From Siphonodentalium dalli (Eukaryota > Mollusca > Scaphopoda > Gadilida > Siphonodentaliidae), in NCBI GenBank assembly GCA_032622095.1, contig CP136063.1:206139934-206203933 (forward strand): DNA of 64,000 bases, given 5' to 3'. This document shows positions 1-11,629 of this stretch, piece after piece (the first letter of the stretch is position 1; every line of letters begins with the position of its first letter). Below the pieces are notes generated by a model. The model made no database searches, was not told the DNA's origin, and saw nothing but the letters and a program-made list of their open reading frames with translations. The translations under genes and the position numbers were made by a program.

Positions 1-65
1 GTCTAGTATTTTAAAAACTAGAGAACAATGAAGGTATATCTTACTGTTGTATTAGTTGCCTCACT

Positions 66-1472
66 ATATTGTGCACAAAAAATTATTTATTTATGCATCT
101 ATGATCGAGAAGACAAAAATATTCTTAAACAAAATGTGTGCTCCATTGTATGGACTTAGCCAAATTTGCCTTGTGACACAGAACTGGTGTGATGAAATGC
201 CATATTTGAGGTCATACAACTCAATAAATCGATATCCATATGCCCTGTATTTCTCATAACCTCTTACGTATACTAGGTTAAATACACTGTACTGGAATTG
301 CTAAACACATATCTGTCATAATCAACTTATGGCCTTATAAATCCTTTGTATTGACTCTTTTCCAAAAATGCCATTTTGGACTGTTTTGTGGTGTTTTTGT
401 CCATTTTAAAGTTTTTTTTGTGTGCACAAATAGTAAACAACAATGAATACAATTAGTGTTTAATGTGTAAAATCATTTGAACGTTCCTCCTAAAACAATT
501 AGTGTTGGGAAAAATATGATTACATTGGTTATGCCAATCAACAGTCACTGGATTTCACATATTTTTCAAGAAACTGACTCCAAATTTGAATGTTGATAAT
601 GGGGTAGGTTAAATCACAAAGGCTATGATCTTGTCACCATATTCTAGTCATTGGAGACAAAGGGTTGTTTTATTCCAGTTTGTGCAGATTATTCTTGCAT
701 GGTAAACAGTTTAGTACTTTAATAATTATTAGATGTTTATTTAGAGCTTTTATCAGCATGTTATATAGAACCAGCCCGAAATAATGATTCGCCATTGAGT
801 TACAACAAAAAGGATCATAGCTCTAAATATGAACATTAAAACAGGAAGCAGTTTACTCTGTATGAAAGAATAAGGTTTGTAGGAGCTGGTGATGTTAAAG
901 TTTTATGCATCAAGGTCCATATTTTCTAGATTTTGTCAATATGGTTTCCCCTACCCCTATTTCAGATATTCAAATTTGGCATCAGTTTCCAGAAAAATTA
1001 GTGAAATTCAGTGACATTCATTGACATATATATCCAACATAAGGCATTTATTTCAACACTAAAGTGTTTCAGGAGGAAAGTTCAAATGATTTTGCACATT
1101 AAAAATACATTGTTTTTACAATTTATACACAAAAACCTTTAAAAATGAAAAAAACCGCCCCAAAATGGCATTTTTAGATGAGTCAATTCTAAAGATTAAT
1201 AGGGACATAATTTGATTTTCTACACCATGATTTGGGAAATTCCTTTACAATGTGTTTAACGATGTTTACTTAAGTGATTATGAGAAAGACAGGGAATATG
1301 GATATATAATTATTGATTTGTATGACATCAAATATGCTATTTCATCACGCCGGTTCTGGACCACAGGCAAATTTGGCTGTCCATACAATGGTGGAACACA
1401 CATTTTGTTTAAGAATATTTTTGTCCTCTCAATCATAGATGCATAAAGAAATCATATTTTGTGCACAACCTG
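66..1472. mobile_element. foldback element with about 450-bp imperfect inverted arms
   Basis: The left arm (about 66-515) and right arm (about 1035-1472) are inverted copies. Examples are TTGTGCACAAAA against TTTTGTGCACAA, ATGTGTGCTCCATTGTATGG against CCATACAATGGTGGAACACA, and GAACGTTCCTCCT against AGGAGGAAAGTTC. The loop of about 520 bp has no coding potential. Open frames at 56-259 and 1252-1446 are the same arm read on opposite strands. Confidence 0.75.
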
Positions 1473-1918
1473 GAGAGGAAATGACTAAAACAACAAGGAA
1501 TCCCTTCATTTCCTTTATTTTTTTAAATACAAGACCATAAAAATGGATTTTAACTAATTTTGAGAAATTGAGCCTCCGAAATTAGACAAACTCCAAATTT
1601 TGGAGGCACATAACTCAAAAAATACTCAACGTATCTAGGAAAGGTTTTCTGTTCTGAAATCAGGGTTGTGCACTCTACAAAATGGATATATAAATGGAAA
1701 GACATGTGAAAGGAAGTTTTTTATAAACATCCTTAAAAAGCTATAAAATGAGTATTTTTTACAAAATTTTGACAAATTTATTTCACAAAATTCATCAATT
1801 TCGCATTTCTTGATTCTTGTTGATTTTTAGTATATTATTTGTGGTGGGTTAAAGTACTTATTCCCACTGAGAAACTTTGTGTTGCAATTATTTTGAGGTG
1901 AAACCATAAATGCACTGG
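1473..1918. repeat. dispersed repeat, related to 11830-12050
   Basis: Shares AGAGGAAAT-ACTAAAACA, GGCACA-AACTC-AAAAATACT and GGTTTTC-GTTCTG with 11850-11965, and ends CACTGGACTATA in both places. Non-coding. It lies between the foldback at 66-1472 and the tandem-repeat foldback at 1915. Confidence 0.55.
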
Positions 1919-3130
1919 ACTATAGTAGTCGCATAATGAATTACTACTTAAGAATGACGAATGCTTATAGTCGTCGCATAATGAATTACTACTTACAAAT
2001 TACGAATAGCCTATAGTAGTCGCATAATGAATTACTACTTACAAATTACGAATAGCTTATAGTCGTCGCAAAATGAATTACTACTTACAAATTACGAAAA
2101 GCCTATAGTCGTCGCATAATGAATTACTACTTACAAATTACGAATAGCATATAGTAGTCGCATAATGAATTACTACTTACAAATTACGAATAGCTTATAG
2201 TCGTCGCAAAATTAATTACTACTTACAAATTACGAATAGCCTATAGTCGTCGCATAATGAATTACTACTTACAAATTACGAATAGCTTATAGTCGTCGCA
2301 TAATGAATTACTACTTACAAATTACGAATAGCTTATAGTAGTCGCATAATGAATTACTACTTAAGAATTACGAAGGCTTATAGTCGTCGCATAATGAATT
2401 ACTACTTACAAATTACGAATAGCTTATAGTTGTCGTATAATGAACTACTGCTGACAAGAATTACGAATAGCTTACACTAGTCATAATTTATTAAGGCAAT
2501 CCAAAAAACTTTTTCGCAGAATTGACGAATACGAGTCCGTTTGTTCAAACCTCTTGCCAATCATAATAATGTGATGTTGTTCAGTTTGTCGCGATTATGT
2601 TGTACTTAATGTTGTTGTTATCAGGTCATAGTCATTGGTAGGCAAACCTCGCGTGCCCATGTTGGTCTTATCGAAACCGTAATCGTAACTACGGATATTG
2701 CAACACGACAACTGATAGAAATACCACAAATTCTAGTGACTTATAGTACCCTAGTCGCAATTCGTATCAGTTGTAGTTCATTGTGCGACCACTGTAAGCC
2801 ATTCGTAATTCTTATCAGTAGTAGTTCATTGTGCGACCACTGTAAGCCATTCGCAATTCGTATCAGTAGTAGTTCATTGTGCGACCACTGTAAGCCATTC
2901 ATAATTACTAACAGTGGTAGTTCATTGTGCGACCACTATAAGCCATTCGTAATTCTTATCAGTAGTAGTTCATTGTGCGACCACTGTAAGCCATTCATAA
3001 TTACTAACAGTGGTAGTTCATTGTGCGACCACTATAAGCCATTCGTAATTACTAACAGTGGTAGTTCATTATTCGACTAGTTTCAGCTATTTGTAATTCT
3101 TATCAGTAGTAGTTCATTATGCGAATGGTG
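1915..3130. mobile_element. foldback element whose arms are 46-48-bp tandem arrays (copy 1)
   Basis: The left arm, 1919-2480, has about 12 tandem units of 46 bp (core GTCGCATAATGAATTACTAC...AATTACGAATAGC). The right arm, 2740-3125, has about 8 units of 48 bp in the opposite orientation (core CAGTAGTAGTTCATTGTGCGACCACT). The core of about 260 bp between them (CGCAGAATTGACGA ... CGACAACTGATAGAAA ... TAGTACCCTA) recurs at 58200-58450. It therefore moves as a unit rather than being a simple satellite. An open frame at 2736-3080 is only the repeat translated (SSSLCDHCKPF). The right end reaches to within about 25 bp of the EGF1 exon acceptor. Confidence 0.8.
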
Positions 3131-3148
3131 TATATTTGCTATCAACAG

Positions 3149-3304
3149 GTCCTGGTGTATCACCTGAAGAGATGATGCAAGCAGACGCTGCTGTCAATGA
3201 CCTCATTTTAGCTAATGAATGCTTCGATCAACCATGCCAGCACGGTGGAACATGTATACCAGGACCCTTCCGCTACCGCTGCATATGCATGGCGGGATAT
3301 ACCG
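3149..3304 (+). CDS. exon: linker plus EGF-like domain 1
   Basis: The acceptor is TATCAACAG and the donor is G|GTGAGT; both borders are phase 1. The first 22 or so residues (PGVSPEEMMQADAAV...) form a linker I cannot assign to a domain. Then comes EGF1 with C-x4-C-x5-C-x8-C-x-C spacing and the closing GYTG. Its sixth cysteine is supplied by the next exon (IQC), so the intron cuts between the fifth and sixth cysteines. EGF1 has ANEC rather than DINEC at its start, so calcium binding is doubtful. A tandem-repeat foldback element ends about 25 bp before the acceptor. A phase-1 acceptor means that at least one exon lies further upstream, outside the window or unrecognised. Confidence 0.85.
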
Positions 3305-5256
3305 GTGAGTCACGTGATCACACGTCGTCAGTGTATGAAGACGCCACGTATATGGCCTTCTGAATGTGTGTGAAGAGTGTCCTATTCCCGCCAATAACTG
3401 GTTTGACGAATGTTTAATTCCCACACATTTTCTGAGATCCTTCGGATGCCAATACGACGCACTAAAAACTCGGGATTTAAAATTGGACTACACAAATGCA
3501 CCTTACCATCAGATTTCATTATGGCCACATTGTTTCGAAAATGGCCAAAGGGAAATACATTTGGCAAATACTTCATGCTTTCGGTTGAAATATAACTTCC
3601 TGCCGAACAAGCAAAGCCTTGCACATTTATGTTGGGATACTATAATATTGACTATATATATATTTTGCAGATGTATCTTGGGATACCATACTATTGACTA
3701 TCTATGTCTATTTTACAGATTTGCCGATCTTATTTGTGAAAATGCAATTAAAATTTGCTCATTTCGTAACCTATCACTTATTTTTTTTGGGTGTCTTATT
3801 CTCTCCCTTTGCTTTTTGTTATATATATATTTTAATTTTAATTTTCTGGATTATCATATATTTCGGCTTCTTCAATTTGTCAAATATGGCCAAAGAATAT
3901 TAGTTTGTGCTGAAATTTGTAAGCATCCATTTGGCAAGAACTAATATAAACCATTATGATGAAAGGAGTTTAGGTCATATGTTCATAGCCACATCCCCAG
4001 CTGACCAGCTATCTCCAACACTGTGTCCTATTTATAGTTGATTGATACCTGCTTGAGTGAATGACCTGCGTACCAAAATTGGTATTAATTAGGCTGGTTC
4101 TTCTGGGTAACAGTGGTGCTTGCAAAATGGATGCATGCCAATTTCCAACACAAACTAGTTCAGATCATGCACTTTTATGGCAGCTAATCATTTCCAATAT
4201 TGTTTACACTTGCTGAGAACGCCGCTCCCAAAATGTCCTTTCTAAACATATGATTAAAGTCACCTTTTTATGTTTACCCATACCATAGTATGGTAAACAT
4301 AGTGTCGATGTCCGGTTTGACCACTCGTCGTTCGTCCGTCCGTCCGTCTGTCTGTCTGTCCGTAGATACTTTACGCATGGTGCGATAACTCAAATTCCAT
4401 CCCATGCATTTGGACTACTTAGCTATTGATAACGCTATATTATTTTCTGATGTCTCTTATGCCAATGTGCAGATAAAGAAAGCTATAGTATCTAATTTTA
4501 AAAAAAGAGTCAACAATACACATCACATGATATTAACAGTAGACTAGAACATCTTTGCTGCATTGCACAGCTGAGTAGATCACTCTACAGATGGTCTGAG
4601 GTCATTATAAATGTTATTGGTTTAATAGAGATGCCATAATTCAACATAAACAATGCCTGTGATTTGTTGACAGCTCTGCTATATAATTGATATTAATGGG
4701 TCAGCAGTGAGGTGTTTTATCTTGATGGCTGTTGTTGGTAGAATTTGATACATTATCATTGTAAACTTAAATTGGACTCTCTTAACCCAAGTATTCCATG
4801 TCCATGTCACCTTTTTACATTTAACCCAAGGATGTGGTGGTGCAGCATTACATATCCTGTACCAGTGCATTCTCTTATATAAATGCGAGTGGCCCATACA
4901 TTCCAATAATTTGTGCTATGTACATTTGTCTATAATAGTACATGTAACAGTATACTCTATAATTCAACATCAAAACTCTCATTAATGATTCCGATCATAG
5001 TAATTTACTATCGCCAAGGGATGGGTTAACATCTACCGATCGTGATCGGCCTCCCGTTGACACTTGTATTGCTATATGATATGCTTGGTGTGGTCTTCAG
5101 ATAGCATATATTCCTCCAGGATGTGCACGTGTTTAACAATTAGGTATTATGTGTAGTTTGTCTAAATGTTCCACCTCATGAAAAGGCTCGGGCGTGGAAA
5201 CCCCTTAAGCCACAACTCGACCAGAGCATCTGTGACGCGTGCCTCTTGTCTTATAG
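3305..5256 (+). other. intron 1 (1952 bp)
   Basis: Contains a hairpin around ACCATAGTATGGT followed by a CCGT/CTGT pyrimidine-rich run at 4320-4365 (a dispersed-repeat signature also seen, inverted, near 56330), and a degraded hairpin-MITE fragment at about 4821-4895. Long open frames at 3366-3944 are AT-rich, have no domain, and begin inside the intron just after the donor, so I treat them as chance. Confidence 0.7.
4821..4895. mobile_element. fragment of TTAA hairpin MITE
   Basis: Starts TTAACCCA, then GGTGGTGCAGCATTA and CAGTGCATTCTCTTATATA, followed by a degenerate GCGAGTGG. The same order (GGTGCAGCATTA, then CAGTACATTCTCTTATATATG) occurs at 60137-60188, so this is a truncated relative of the 60112-61222 element. 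Confidence 0.6.
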
Positions 5257-5370
5257 GAATCCAATGTGATGTTGTGGTTAACGAGTGTCTCGCCTACCCT
5301 TGTCTCAACGGTGGCCAATGTGAACCAACGGTAGGGGACTACATATGTAGCTGCCACACTGGATTTTCAG
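5257..5370 (+). CDS. exon: EGF-like domain 2
   Basis: A 114-bp symmetric phase 1-1 exon with acceptor CTTATAG and donor G|GTATAT. It supplies the last cysteine of EGF1 (IQC) and the first five cysteines of EGF2 (NECLAYPCLNGGQC...YICSCHTGFSG). The start is VVVNEC, without the usual Asp/Asn pair, so it is probably not a calcium-binding EGF. Exons of this exact size and phase are typical of EGF modules added by exon shuffling. The next exon completes the domain with KKC. Confidence 0.88.
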
Positions 5371-6588
5371 GTATATATTTGTTTTGCAAATACTCAACCG
5401 TTAGTAGTGGTTCAATCTGAAGTGAATGTTTGGGATCTAGTAATCGAATTGTTTGCTTGAAATATTTGTTTTTAATGTGAAATTGTTAATTTCCGGAGCC
5501 AAATCAATGGTATTGTATTTTATTCCAACATATTTATGGTCACGATTCAAACACTTTGTATTAAATATTTTGCTTATCACCCATGGGATCACAAATCGAG
5601 GGGCTGAAAATGGCATATATAATATATGGATCGTTTGCGAGAATGGTTTTGGTTTCGCCAAATTTGAGCACATGGATGGGTGGCCCGCCCCAAATGCCCC
5701 CGGGTGTGGTTAAGAGTGGGCCGTTTTAGAAATCCAAACCGTTCTAAAAATGGTCAACATGCTATTGTATCCCTCTCAATGGGTGACCCCCATGGGGCAA
5801 TGGAATGCCAAATAGCCCAAAGGCGACGTTTCTAACCTAGTGTTTAGACAAGGGATTGATCACATTTGTAGCAGTATATTTTGGCTTCATTTGTAAACAC
5901 ATGGTATTATTTGACATTAACTTATTGCATGAGACCAGTAACATGCTTTTATGAACTATTTTGTATTGATCAGTCGATTTAATAGTGTGGGAAATATTAA
6001 CCCGTTCCAGCAACCATAACCATGCTATCTGATTTGATAACTCAAATATTTGCCATCAGATTATGTTTATATTTCAAGGCAAAGTTTATTTTGACACACC
6101 CCTAATTTGTATAGTTTGTGTCAATTGGTTGATTTGCCTCAATATATTAACCACATTCACACATATTAACCCGTTCCGTAGACACATGCCATATCCAAAG
6201 TGATAAGTCAAATATTTTGACCCGATCACTCTCATAATTCACCTCCAGCTTAATCATGACACAATCTTCACCTGTTTCTATCTTTGTGTCGATTTATCGG
6301 TTTTAATCCTACATAACATCAACACATGAACATGAACACATGGTATCCAAATCAATACTTGATATGACCAGTCTCATTTATAAACATATACAAGTAAATG
6401 ATGCAAACCCTTTGATATATCTTTCCAATCATCACCACGTTATGTATGCAGGCGTACATTCAATCCAGATCCAGTTGGTATGGTAGAAGGGATGGGTTAA
6501 ACATCTGCCGATCGTGTTCGGTCTCTCGTTTTTTAATGTTTTTATATCTTTATTTATGGTATTTTATTTTATTTTTTGTTCTTCGCAG
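5371..6588 (+). other. intron 2 (1218 bp)
   Basis: Holds two imperfect copies of a TATTAACCCGTTCC-led segment (about 5996-6060 and 6165-6230). Two copies of a GGATGGGTTAA-CATCT-CCGATCGTG motif lie at 5021 (in intron 1) and 6491. No other feature was recognised. Confidence 0.6.
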
Positions 6589-6702
6589 GAAAGAAATGTG
6601 AATTCAACATTAACGAATGTGTTGACCATCAGTGTCAACATGATTCAACATGCATTGATGGAATAAATACCTACTCTTGTCGCTGTCTCCCAGGCTATGA
6701 AG
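6589..6702 (+). CDS. exon: EGF-like domain 3 (calcium-binding type)
   Basis: A 114-bp phase 1-1 exon. The acceptor is a strong T-rich tract ending CTTCGCAG and the donor is G|GTGAGA. It carries the last cysteine of EGF2 (KKC) and EGF3 with NINEC, then C-x4-C-x5-C and CIDGINTYSC, which has the Asp and Tyr of the calcium-binding consensus. It closes with GYEG and is completed by KYC in the next exon. Confidence 0.88.
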
Positions 6703-7153
6703 GTGAGATAATGTATTCCGAGAATTGTACAAATGGAATAATTTGCTTCCTGATATCAGCACAAAAGCCCTTACACTGGACATGATTCTGTTTATATCCT
6801 GATATCAAGTTAAATGGACATGGCTCATTCGAACCTGTGTCCACTTATTTTGGAGGTGGCAGATACGATGTGTCGATAAATACAGGCAATATTTATTTAT
6901 TATATGTTTATCGTTTTTCTTTCCCCAAAACCATTATAGTATACGATCATTTCCCGATCATCAGCAACAGTTTGATCCGATGTCATACCACGTATCTATA
7001 TCTCGCATACTGCGCATGTCCGTAAAACCAGGACTATTTATTATACAAAAACAGTTCCTTCTTTATTTTTGGTACTAGTTGGTGACCTACATGTGGTTTC
7101 ATTTCATAATTAATGACATAAATTGTGCTTTTGAAATAAAATAAAATAAACCT

Positions 7154-7316
7154 GTTATCGCTGCAGTGAATTGATCTGTGCTTCGCATCACTTCTCGTTG
7201 AAGAGGTCAGATCGCTGGATCAAACTCGACGCCTGCGGCGGCTCGTTTCATCCGACGATCTGACCTCTTCAACTCGACGTGATACTTCGCGCATATCAAT
7301 TCACTGCAGCGGATAA
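7154..7316. repeat. perfect-arm palindrome, MITE-like
   Basis: GTTATCGCTGCAGTGAATTGAT at the left pairs with ATCAATTCACTGCAGCGGATAAC at the right. Inner arms GAAGAGGTCAGATCG and CGATCTGACCTCTTC continue the stem. The loop is GC-rich (CGCCTGCGGCGGC). Confidence 0.7.
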
Positions 7317-8009
7317 CATGTTACACCGGCTTCATATGCTAAAAAAACACTTGACAACGTCACAGTAATTTTCGAGTCGTTTTAAATTTTTCGTTAGAAG
7401 TCAGATAAACGCTCTTTATTTCTACCATATCAGGAATAGACTAACACGGAACGCTCTTTTCTGTTTTATGTCGCGCAAATTGATATTTTTGCTCGGGACC
7501 CAAACACCGTGTTCATTGTTGTATGTTTCAGTACTTCATTGCGTCTTTTACAGAATGTTCGTAGAAAGGTAGCTCAAATATTTATCAGTCTATTTTGATA
7601 CCTGGAACATTTCAAAAGCGAATAATATTATGTGTATTTTGGAGCGCAAACAGCCATGTGGCTTTAGATATCGAACACAATACGGTAGGGTGATCAAATA
7701 GTAATGGAGAATAATCTTGTTCAAGGTAGTTGTTTTACCAATATTATAAGTAAATCGACAACACACGTCATTCTTATATATTAATTAAATGCAGTGACTG
7801 TCGATGGCGTAAGTTTATCGACGATAGATGCGCCCGAATCGAGTAGTAATTATTTACAATTAAGCGCAGTTCAGAGTTCAGACCACTGTTTTCTATGGAG
7901 TGGTACGGTCGATTTGCTTGAGATATTCGGCGATGTTAGTAGAATGCTACATTCCTCCAGTTGGCATGGCGCCTGAATTCTTACTTATCAGTTTCACTCA
8001 TCCGAACAT
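7317..8009. other. unassigned intronic stretch
   Basis: No repeat partner or domain was recognised. An open frame of 60 codons at 7794-7976 has no recognisable similarity. Confidence 0.5.
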
Positions 8010-9158
8010 GATTTGATTAAGATCGGAAAACGGAATAACCTCTCTATTAAATGCATGTTCACGTTGTTTGATCAAATGGTGGTACCAATACTTACATACG
8101 GCTGTGAGATATGGGGGCTTGGTGACATAAGTTCTATTGAACGAGTACATTTAAAGTTTTGTAAGAATATTCTAAACCTCAAAAAGTCAACCCCAACATA
8201 TATGGTGTATGGCGAAACAGGTAGATACCCCATAGAAGTTACATTCAAAAATAGATTGCTAAAATTCTGGTTTTCGCTTGTCACAAATACACATGGCAAA
8301 ATGTCAAAATCGCTCTACACATTGCTGTATAATCATTACACAAATGGGATATTCTTTTCACAGTGGATTTACGCAGTTAAAGGAATAATTGATTGTTGCG
8401 GGGTGTCTCATATTTGGGCGAACCAATATTCACTCATCAACACGATGTGCATTCTCAAGGATGTCACAAACATTTTAAAAGATCAGTTTATACAAGGGTG
8501 GCAAATCGATATATCACTTTCCAGAAAGGGCATGTTTTATTCCTTGATTAAGACAGAATTCACTTTCGAAAACTACCTAAATTCTAGTAATCAAAATAAC
8601 GTATTTACTTTGGCTCGATTCAGAACCAGAAATCATAAACTGCCAGTAGAATCGGGAAGTTGGAACAACGTTCCGAGAGAGCAGCGTGTATGTACCTTGT
8701 GTAATCTGAATGCAATCGGCGACGAAATACACTACCTGGTTGATTGCCCAATCTTCTCCGATTTGAGGGAATCATTATTTCCTGTCTTTTCGAAAAGTAC
8801 ATACAGTCTTGGTAAATTGAAAATGCTTTTAAGGAGCACACGACCATCTGTTCTAAAGAAAACGTGCAAAATGATCAAAGAGATTCAAATTTCCGTAGCT
8901 ACCTGTTCTCCAGGTTATATCAGGTAGCTTCCACCTCACAGGGCGGCAGCCTGTAAACTGCCATAACACATTTTCTATTCTTATTTGTCAAACCCCGTGT
9001 CACGTCCTGATGGCAACATTAACTTGAATATGATTAATTAACTAATTACGTTATCCATCGTCCATCCGCACTTGACACGGGGTAGTTATTGTTTTATGTA
9101 TTCCGTTGTCTCCGTACCATGTACATTGGCTGGGAGAATAAAGTTTATTATTGAACAA
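8010..9158 (+). mobile_element. 5'-truncated LINE, C-terminal end of ORF2 and 3' UTR
   Basis: A 304-codon open frame (8013-8927) has the layout of the region after the RT domain in CR1/L2-like non-LTR elements of marine invertebrates: LFDQMVVPILTYGCEIWG, then IERVHLKFCKNIL, YGETGRYP, TRNHKLPVESG, and a C-terminal zinc-knuckle CTLCNLNAIGDEIHYLVDC. RT catalytic motifs are absent because the copy is 5' truncated. A 3' UTR of about 220 bp follows, with AATAAA at 9137-9142 and a TTATTGAAC end. There are no in-frame stops, so it is the youngest-looking LINE piece here. It lies in intron 3 in the sense orientation. Confidence 0.85.
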
Positions 9159-9310
9159 GTACATACTATGTCTTTAGATATACATGTGTGGTAGTATATT
9201 GTAATTATCACCATGTCATTGCACCACTGTTGGGTGATAAGTTTGATTAACTATTACATATGTTTGGCTTTCTGTTTTCTTTAGTTGTGATATTAGTTAT
9301 GGTATCAACA

Positions 9311-9383
9311 GACACACACACACACACACACCCTCACACACACCCCCCCCCCCCCTCACACACCCTCACACACACACATACTG
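9311..9383. repeat. (CA)n / poly-C microsatellite
   Basis: Runs of ACACAC interrupted by CCCTCA and a C10-plus tract. Confidence 0.9.
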
Positions 9384-10025
9384 TTTTAGGTGGATACCAG
9401 CTGTTAGTTAAAATATTGTTATATTAAATTATGAAATAATATATAATTTGAACTGGATCTTGAACTATAATTTATAGGATTGTGGTGATATTTATAATTA
9501 AAGTAATTATGTTCATATAATTAACTTCAGTTAATTTTCTCTTGTAATTTGCCAAGATCAAGAGATGATGGAAATATTGCAATTTTCTCTGTTGTTTTAT
9601 AGCCCAAACCTTTTAGACAGTTTGCGGGGAGTTGGGCAAAACTATTTATGCTTTCTGTGTGCTCTATGTGTTTTGTTCATTTATACCAGTTTATTATGTT
9701 TAGTTATTTTCTATGCATTTATTTATTCCTTATCTGTGTGTGGTGTTCCATACAGCACAATTGACAGCGTATATGATACATGTCATCAGAAACAACTCAA
9801 CATAGACAACATAAATGTTTCTCCTTATCTCAGTTCGTATTGAAATTACTAACCGGCGACGTATATGTTAATATCGTGATTTCTCTGCTTGATATCGAAG
9901 CCACATGAGTGTGCATATATGACCCCTCCAGACGAGCAATCAGATTCGACAGTTAGATACGTCAACCATAACGTCGATCGATGCAATATGAAATCGAAAC
10001 GTCCCTGTCTGTCACTTCCAAGCCT
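9384..10025. other. unassigned intronic stretch
   Basis: AT-rich. An open frame at 9565-9843 is hydrophobic and low in complexity, with no domain recognised. Confidence 0.5.
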
Positions 10026-10475
10026 TCATATAGTGTGTCTGTCATTTGCAGAATGAGAGCGGGATGGCGTCACTAAATTCACCATCTGGGGACCTCATTC
10101 TGTTTATGCCTCATCTTCTGGGAAGTATCTATAGTCTCAATATAACATTGTTTTAGTTATAGTTCTATTCATATTATATATCCCCTAAGTTGCAGAAGAT
10201 AAAAAGCACAATCGAGGTGACTAATGGGTGAACATCAACAACTTCAACTGGATAACTTCAATCTGATCCCAGGTTTCCAATAGCAGTTGATACCTAAGCA
10301 GAATGAGGTTCCCATAGGGTGAACATATATTCACCCTATGTTAACCTCATTCTGCAAATGACAGACACACCATTTCAGGGCTTTTCCCCGGCAATCACGT
10401 TCACCCTCTGTGGACCTCATTCTGCAAATGACAGACACAATATTTCAAGGCTTTGTCCCGGCAATCACGCTGGTG
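10026..10475. repeat. repeat cluster: two direct copies plus an inverted copy
   Basis: CCTCATTCTGCAAATGACAGACACA followed by ATTTCA-GGCTTT-CCCGGCAATCACG occurs twice, at about 10345-10409 and 10419-10470. An inverted GTGTCTGTCATTTGCAGAATGAG sits at about 10034. Between them, GCAGAATGAGGTT-CC and its inverse flank TAGGGTGAACATATATTCACCCTA, a near-perfect palindrome (10298-10355). Confidence 0.7.
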
Positions 10476-10732
10476 ATGTTCTGCTTACGTGTATGCCCAA
10501 AATATCACCGGTGACGGCTGCGTGAATAATGCAATCTAATCGACATAAAACCACTTGTTCATCAGCGTTTATCATGCAATGTATTATTATCAAGAAGGTT
10601 TCTTGTAACTCAACACATCGACTATGTGCTATATACCTGACAGCTGTCGTTAAAACAGTCAGTCGTGAATATTGCAGTGACGTTTTCTCTCCATTGGTCG
10701 ATTTCTGCGAAAACGCCCACAATTATGCCATA

Positions 10733-11191
10733 TGTGACCCGCCATATAAAATCCAGTCGTAAGTCGGGATTTTTTTACCCTGTGCCAATGCATTCTCTTA
10801 TATATGCGAGTCGACCATAGGTCGCCTCGCATATATAAGAGAATGCATTGGCCTAAAAAAAAATTATCATTTTTTTAAAATAAATTTTTCTTACAATTTT
10901 TAGGACATAAAATAAAAAACATCCATTACCCTGCAGGGAGCCCCACACATATATAGAAGCATATAGAAGAGTGTCGTCTGCTCATGTTTGTCTGGGGCTC
11001 TGTATGAGTGAAATTATAAAATTGTTAAAGAATACAAGAAAAAAATATTAAAATTGTAAAAAATTGTTAGGCCAATGCATTCTCTTATATATGCGAGGCG
11101 ACCTATGGTCGACTCGCATATATAAGAGAATGCATTGGCACAGGGTAAAAAAAATCCCGACTTACGACTGGATTTGATATTGCGGGTCACA
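10733..11191. mobile_element. TA-flanked MITE with two 69-bp hairpins
   Basis: The outer TIR TGTGACCCGC...GCGGGTCACA is flanked by TA on both sides, as for Tc1/mariner-type insertions. The TIRs extend inward through ATCCAGTCGTAAGTCGGGAT and TACCCTGTGCC. Each arm then holds a self-complementary 69-bp hairpin (10784-10852 and 11071-11139), GCCAATGCATTCTCTTATAT...GGC. The AT-rich centre is about 220 bp. No transposase is present, so it is non-autonomous. The hairpin module is the same as in the TTAA family. Confidence 0.8.
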
Positions 11192-11629
11192 TATGTGAAT
11201 CTGATTCGACAGAGAGGCATGTTGCTTCTATGTTTTTAAATCAGTTATCGGGCGGTGTGACATTATACTCCAACATGATTTGGCACATGTTTACAAGGAA
11301 TGAGTGTCAGTGTCAACATCTCCTATAGTGTGGGCAATATACACATTCAGTACGAGATCTGCATATCTTGTCATCGGCTCTCTATATCTGAGGACCAGAT
11401 ATGAAATATCAGGCCCATTTCAAATTCCTCGGTGTTTCTCAAACAAAACACTCGCTTTGGTGAGAATTGATAAGTTGCCCATGTAAAACCAGTTAATTAA
11501 TGGTGAAACGTACATGTACAAATAAGCCTAATCGAACAAAAGAACTAACCGATTACGAAAATTTGAACTTAACGAATAATCTCCAATATGATTTAACTTA
11601 CCCCTGTCTATATATAGTAAATACTCATT

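Noticed and set aside
1919-2480. Regular repeats that could suggest a CRISPR array
   Set aside because: Whole 46-bp units are repeated without unique spacers, the genome is eukaryotic, and an inverted array with a shared core lies next door.
2736-3080. 114-codon open frame with SSSLCDHCKPF repeats
   Set aside because: It is the translation of the 48-bp tandem repeat; no signal, no domain, and the same DNA in copy 2 does not keep the frame.
3366-3944. 192-codon open frame after the EGF1 exon
   Set aside because: Starts in the intron just past the donor, is AT-driven and hydrophobic, and overlaps several equal frames on both strands.
7794-7976. 60-codon open frame that might be an exon before the LINE
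   Set aside because: No family resemblance, and the host-gene exons on either side join in frame without it.
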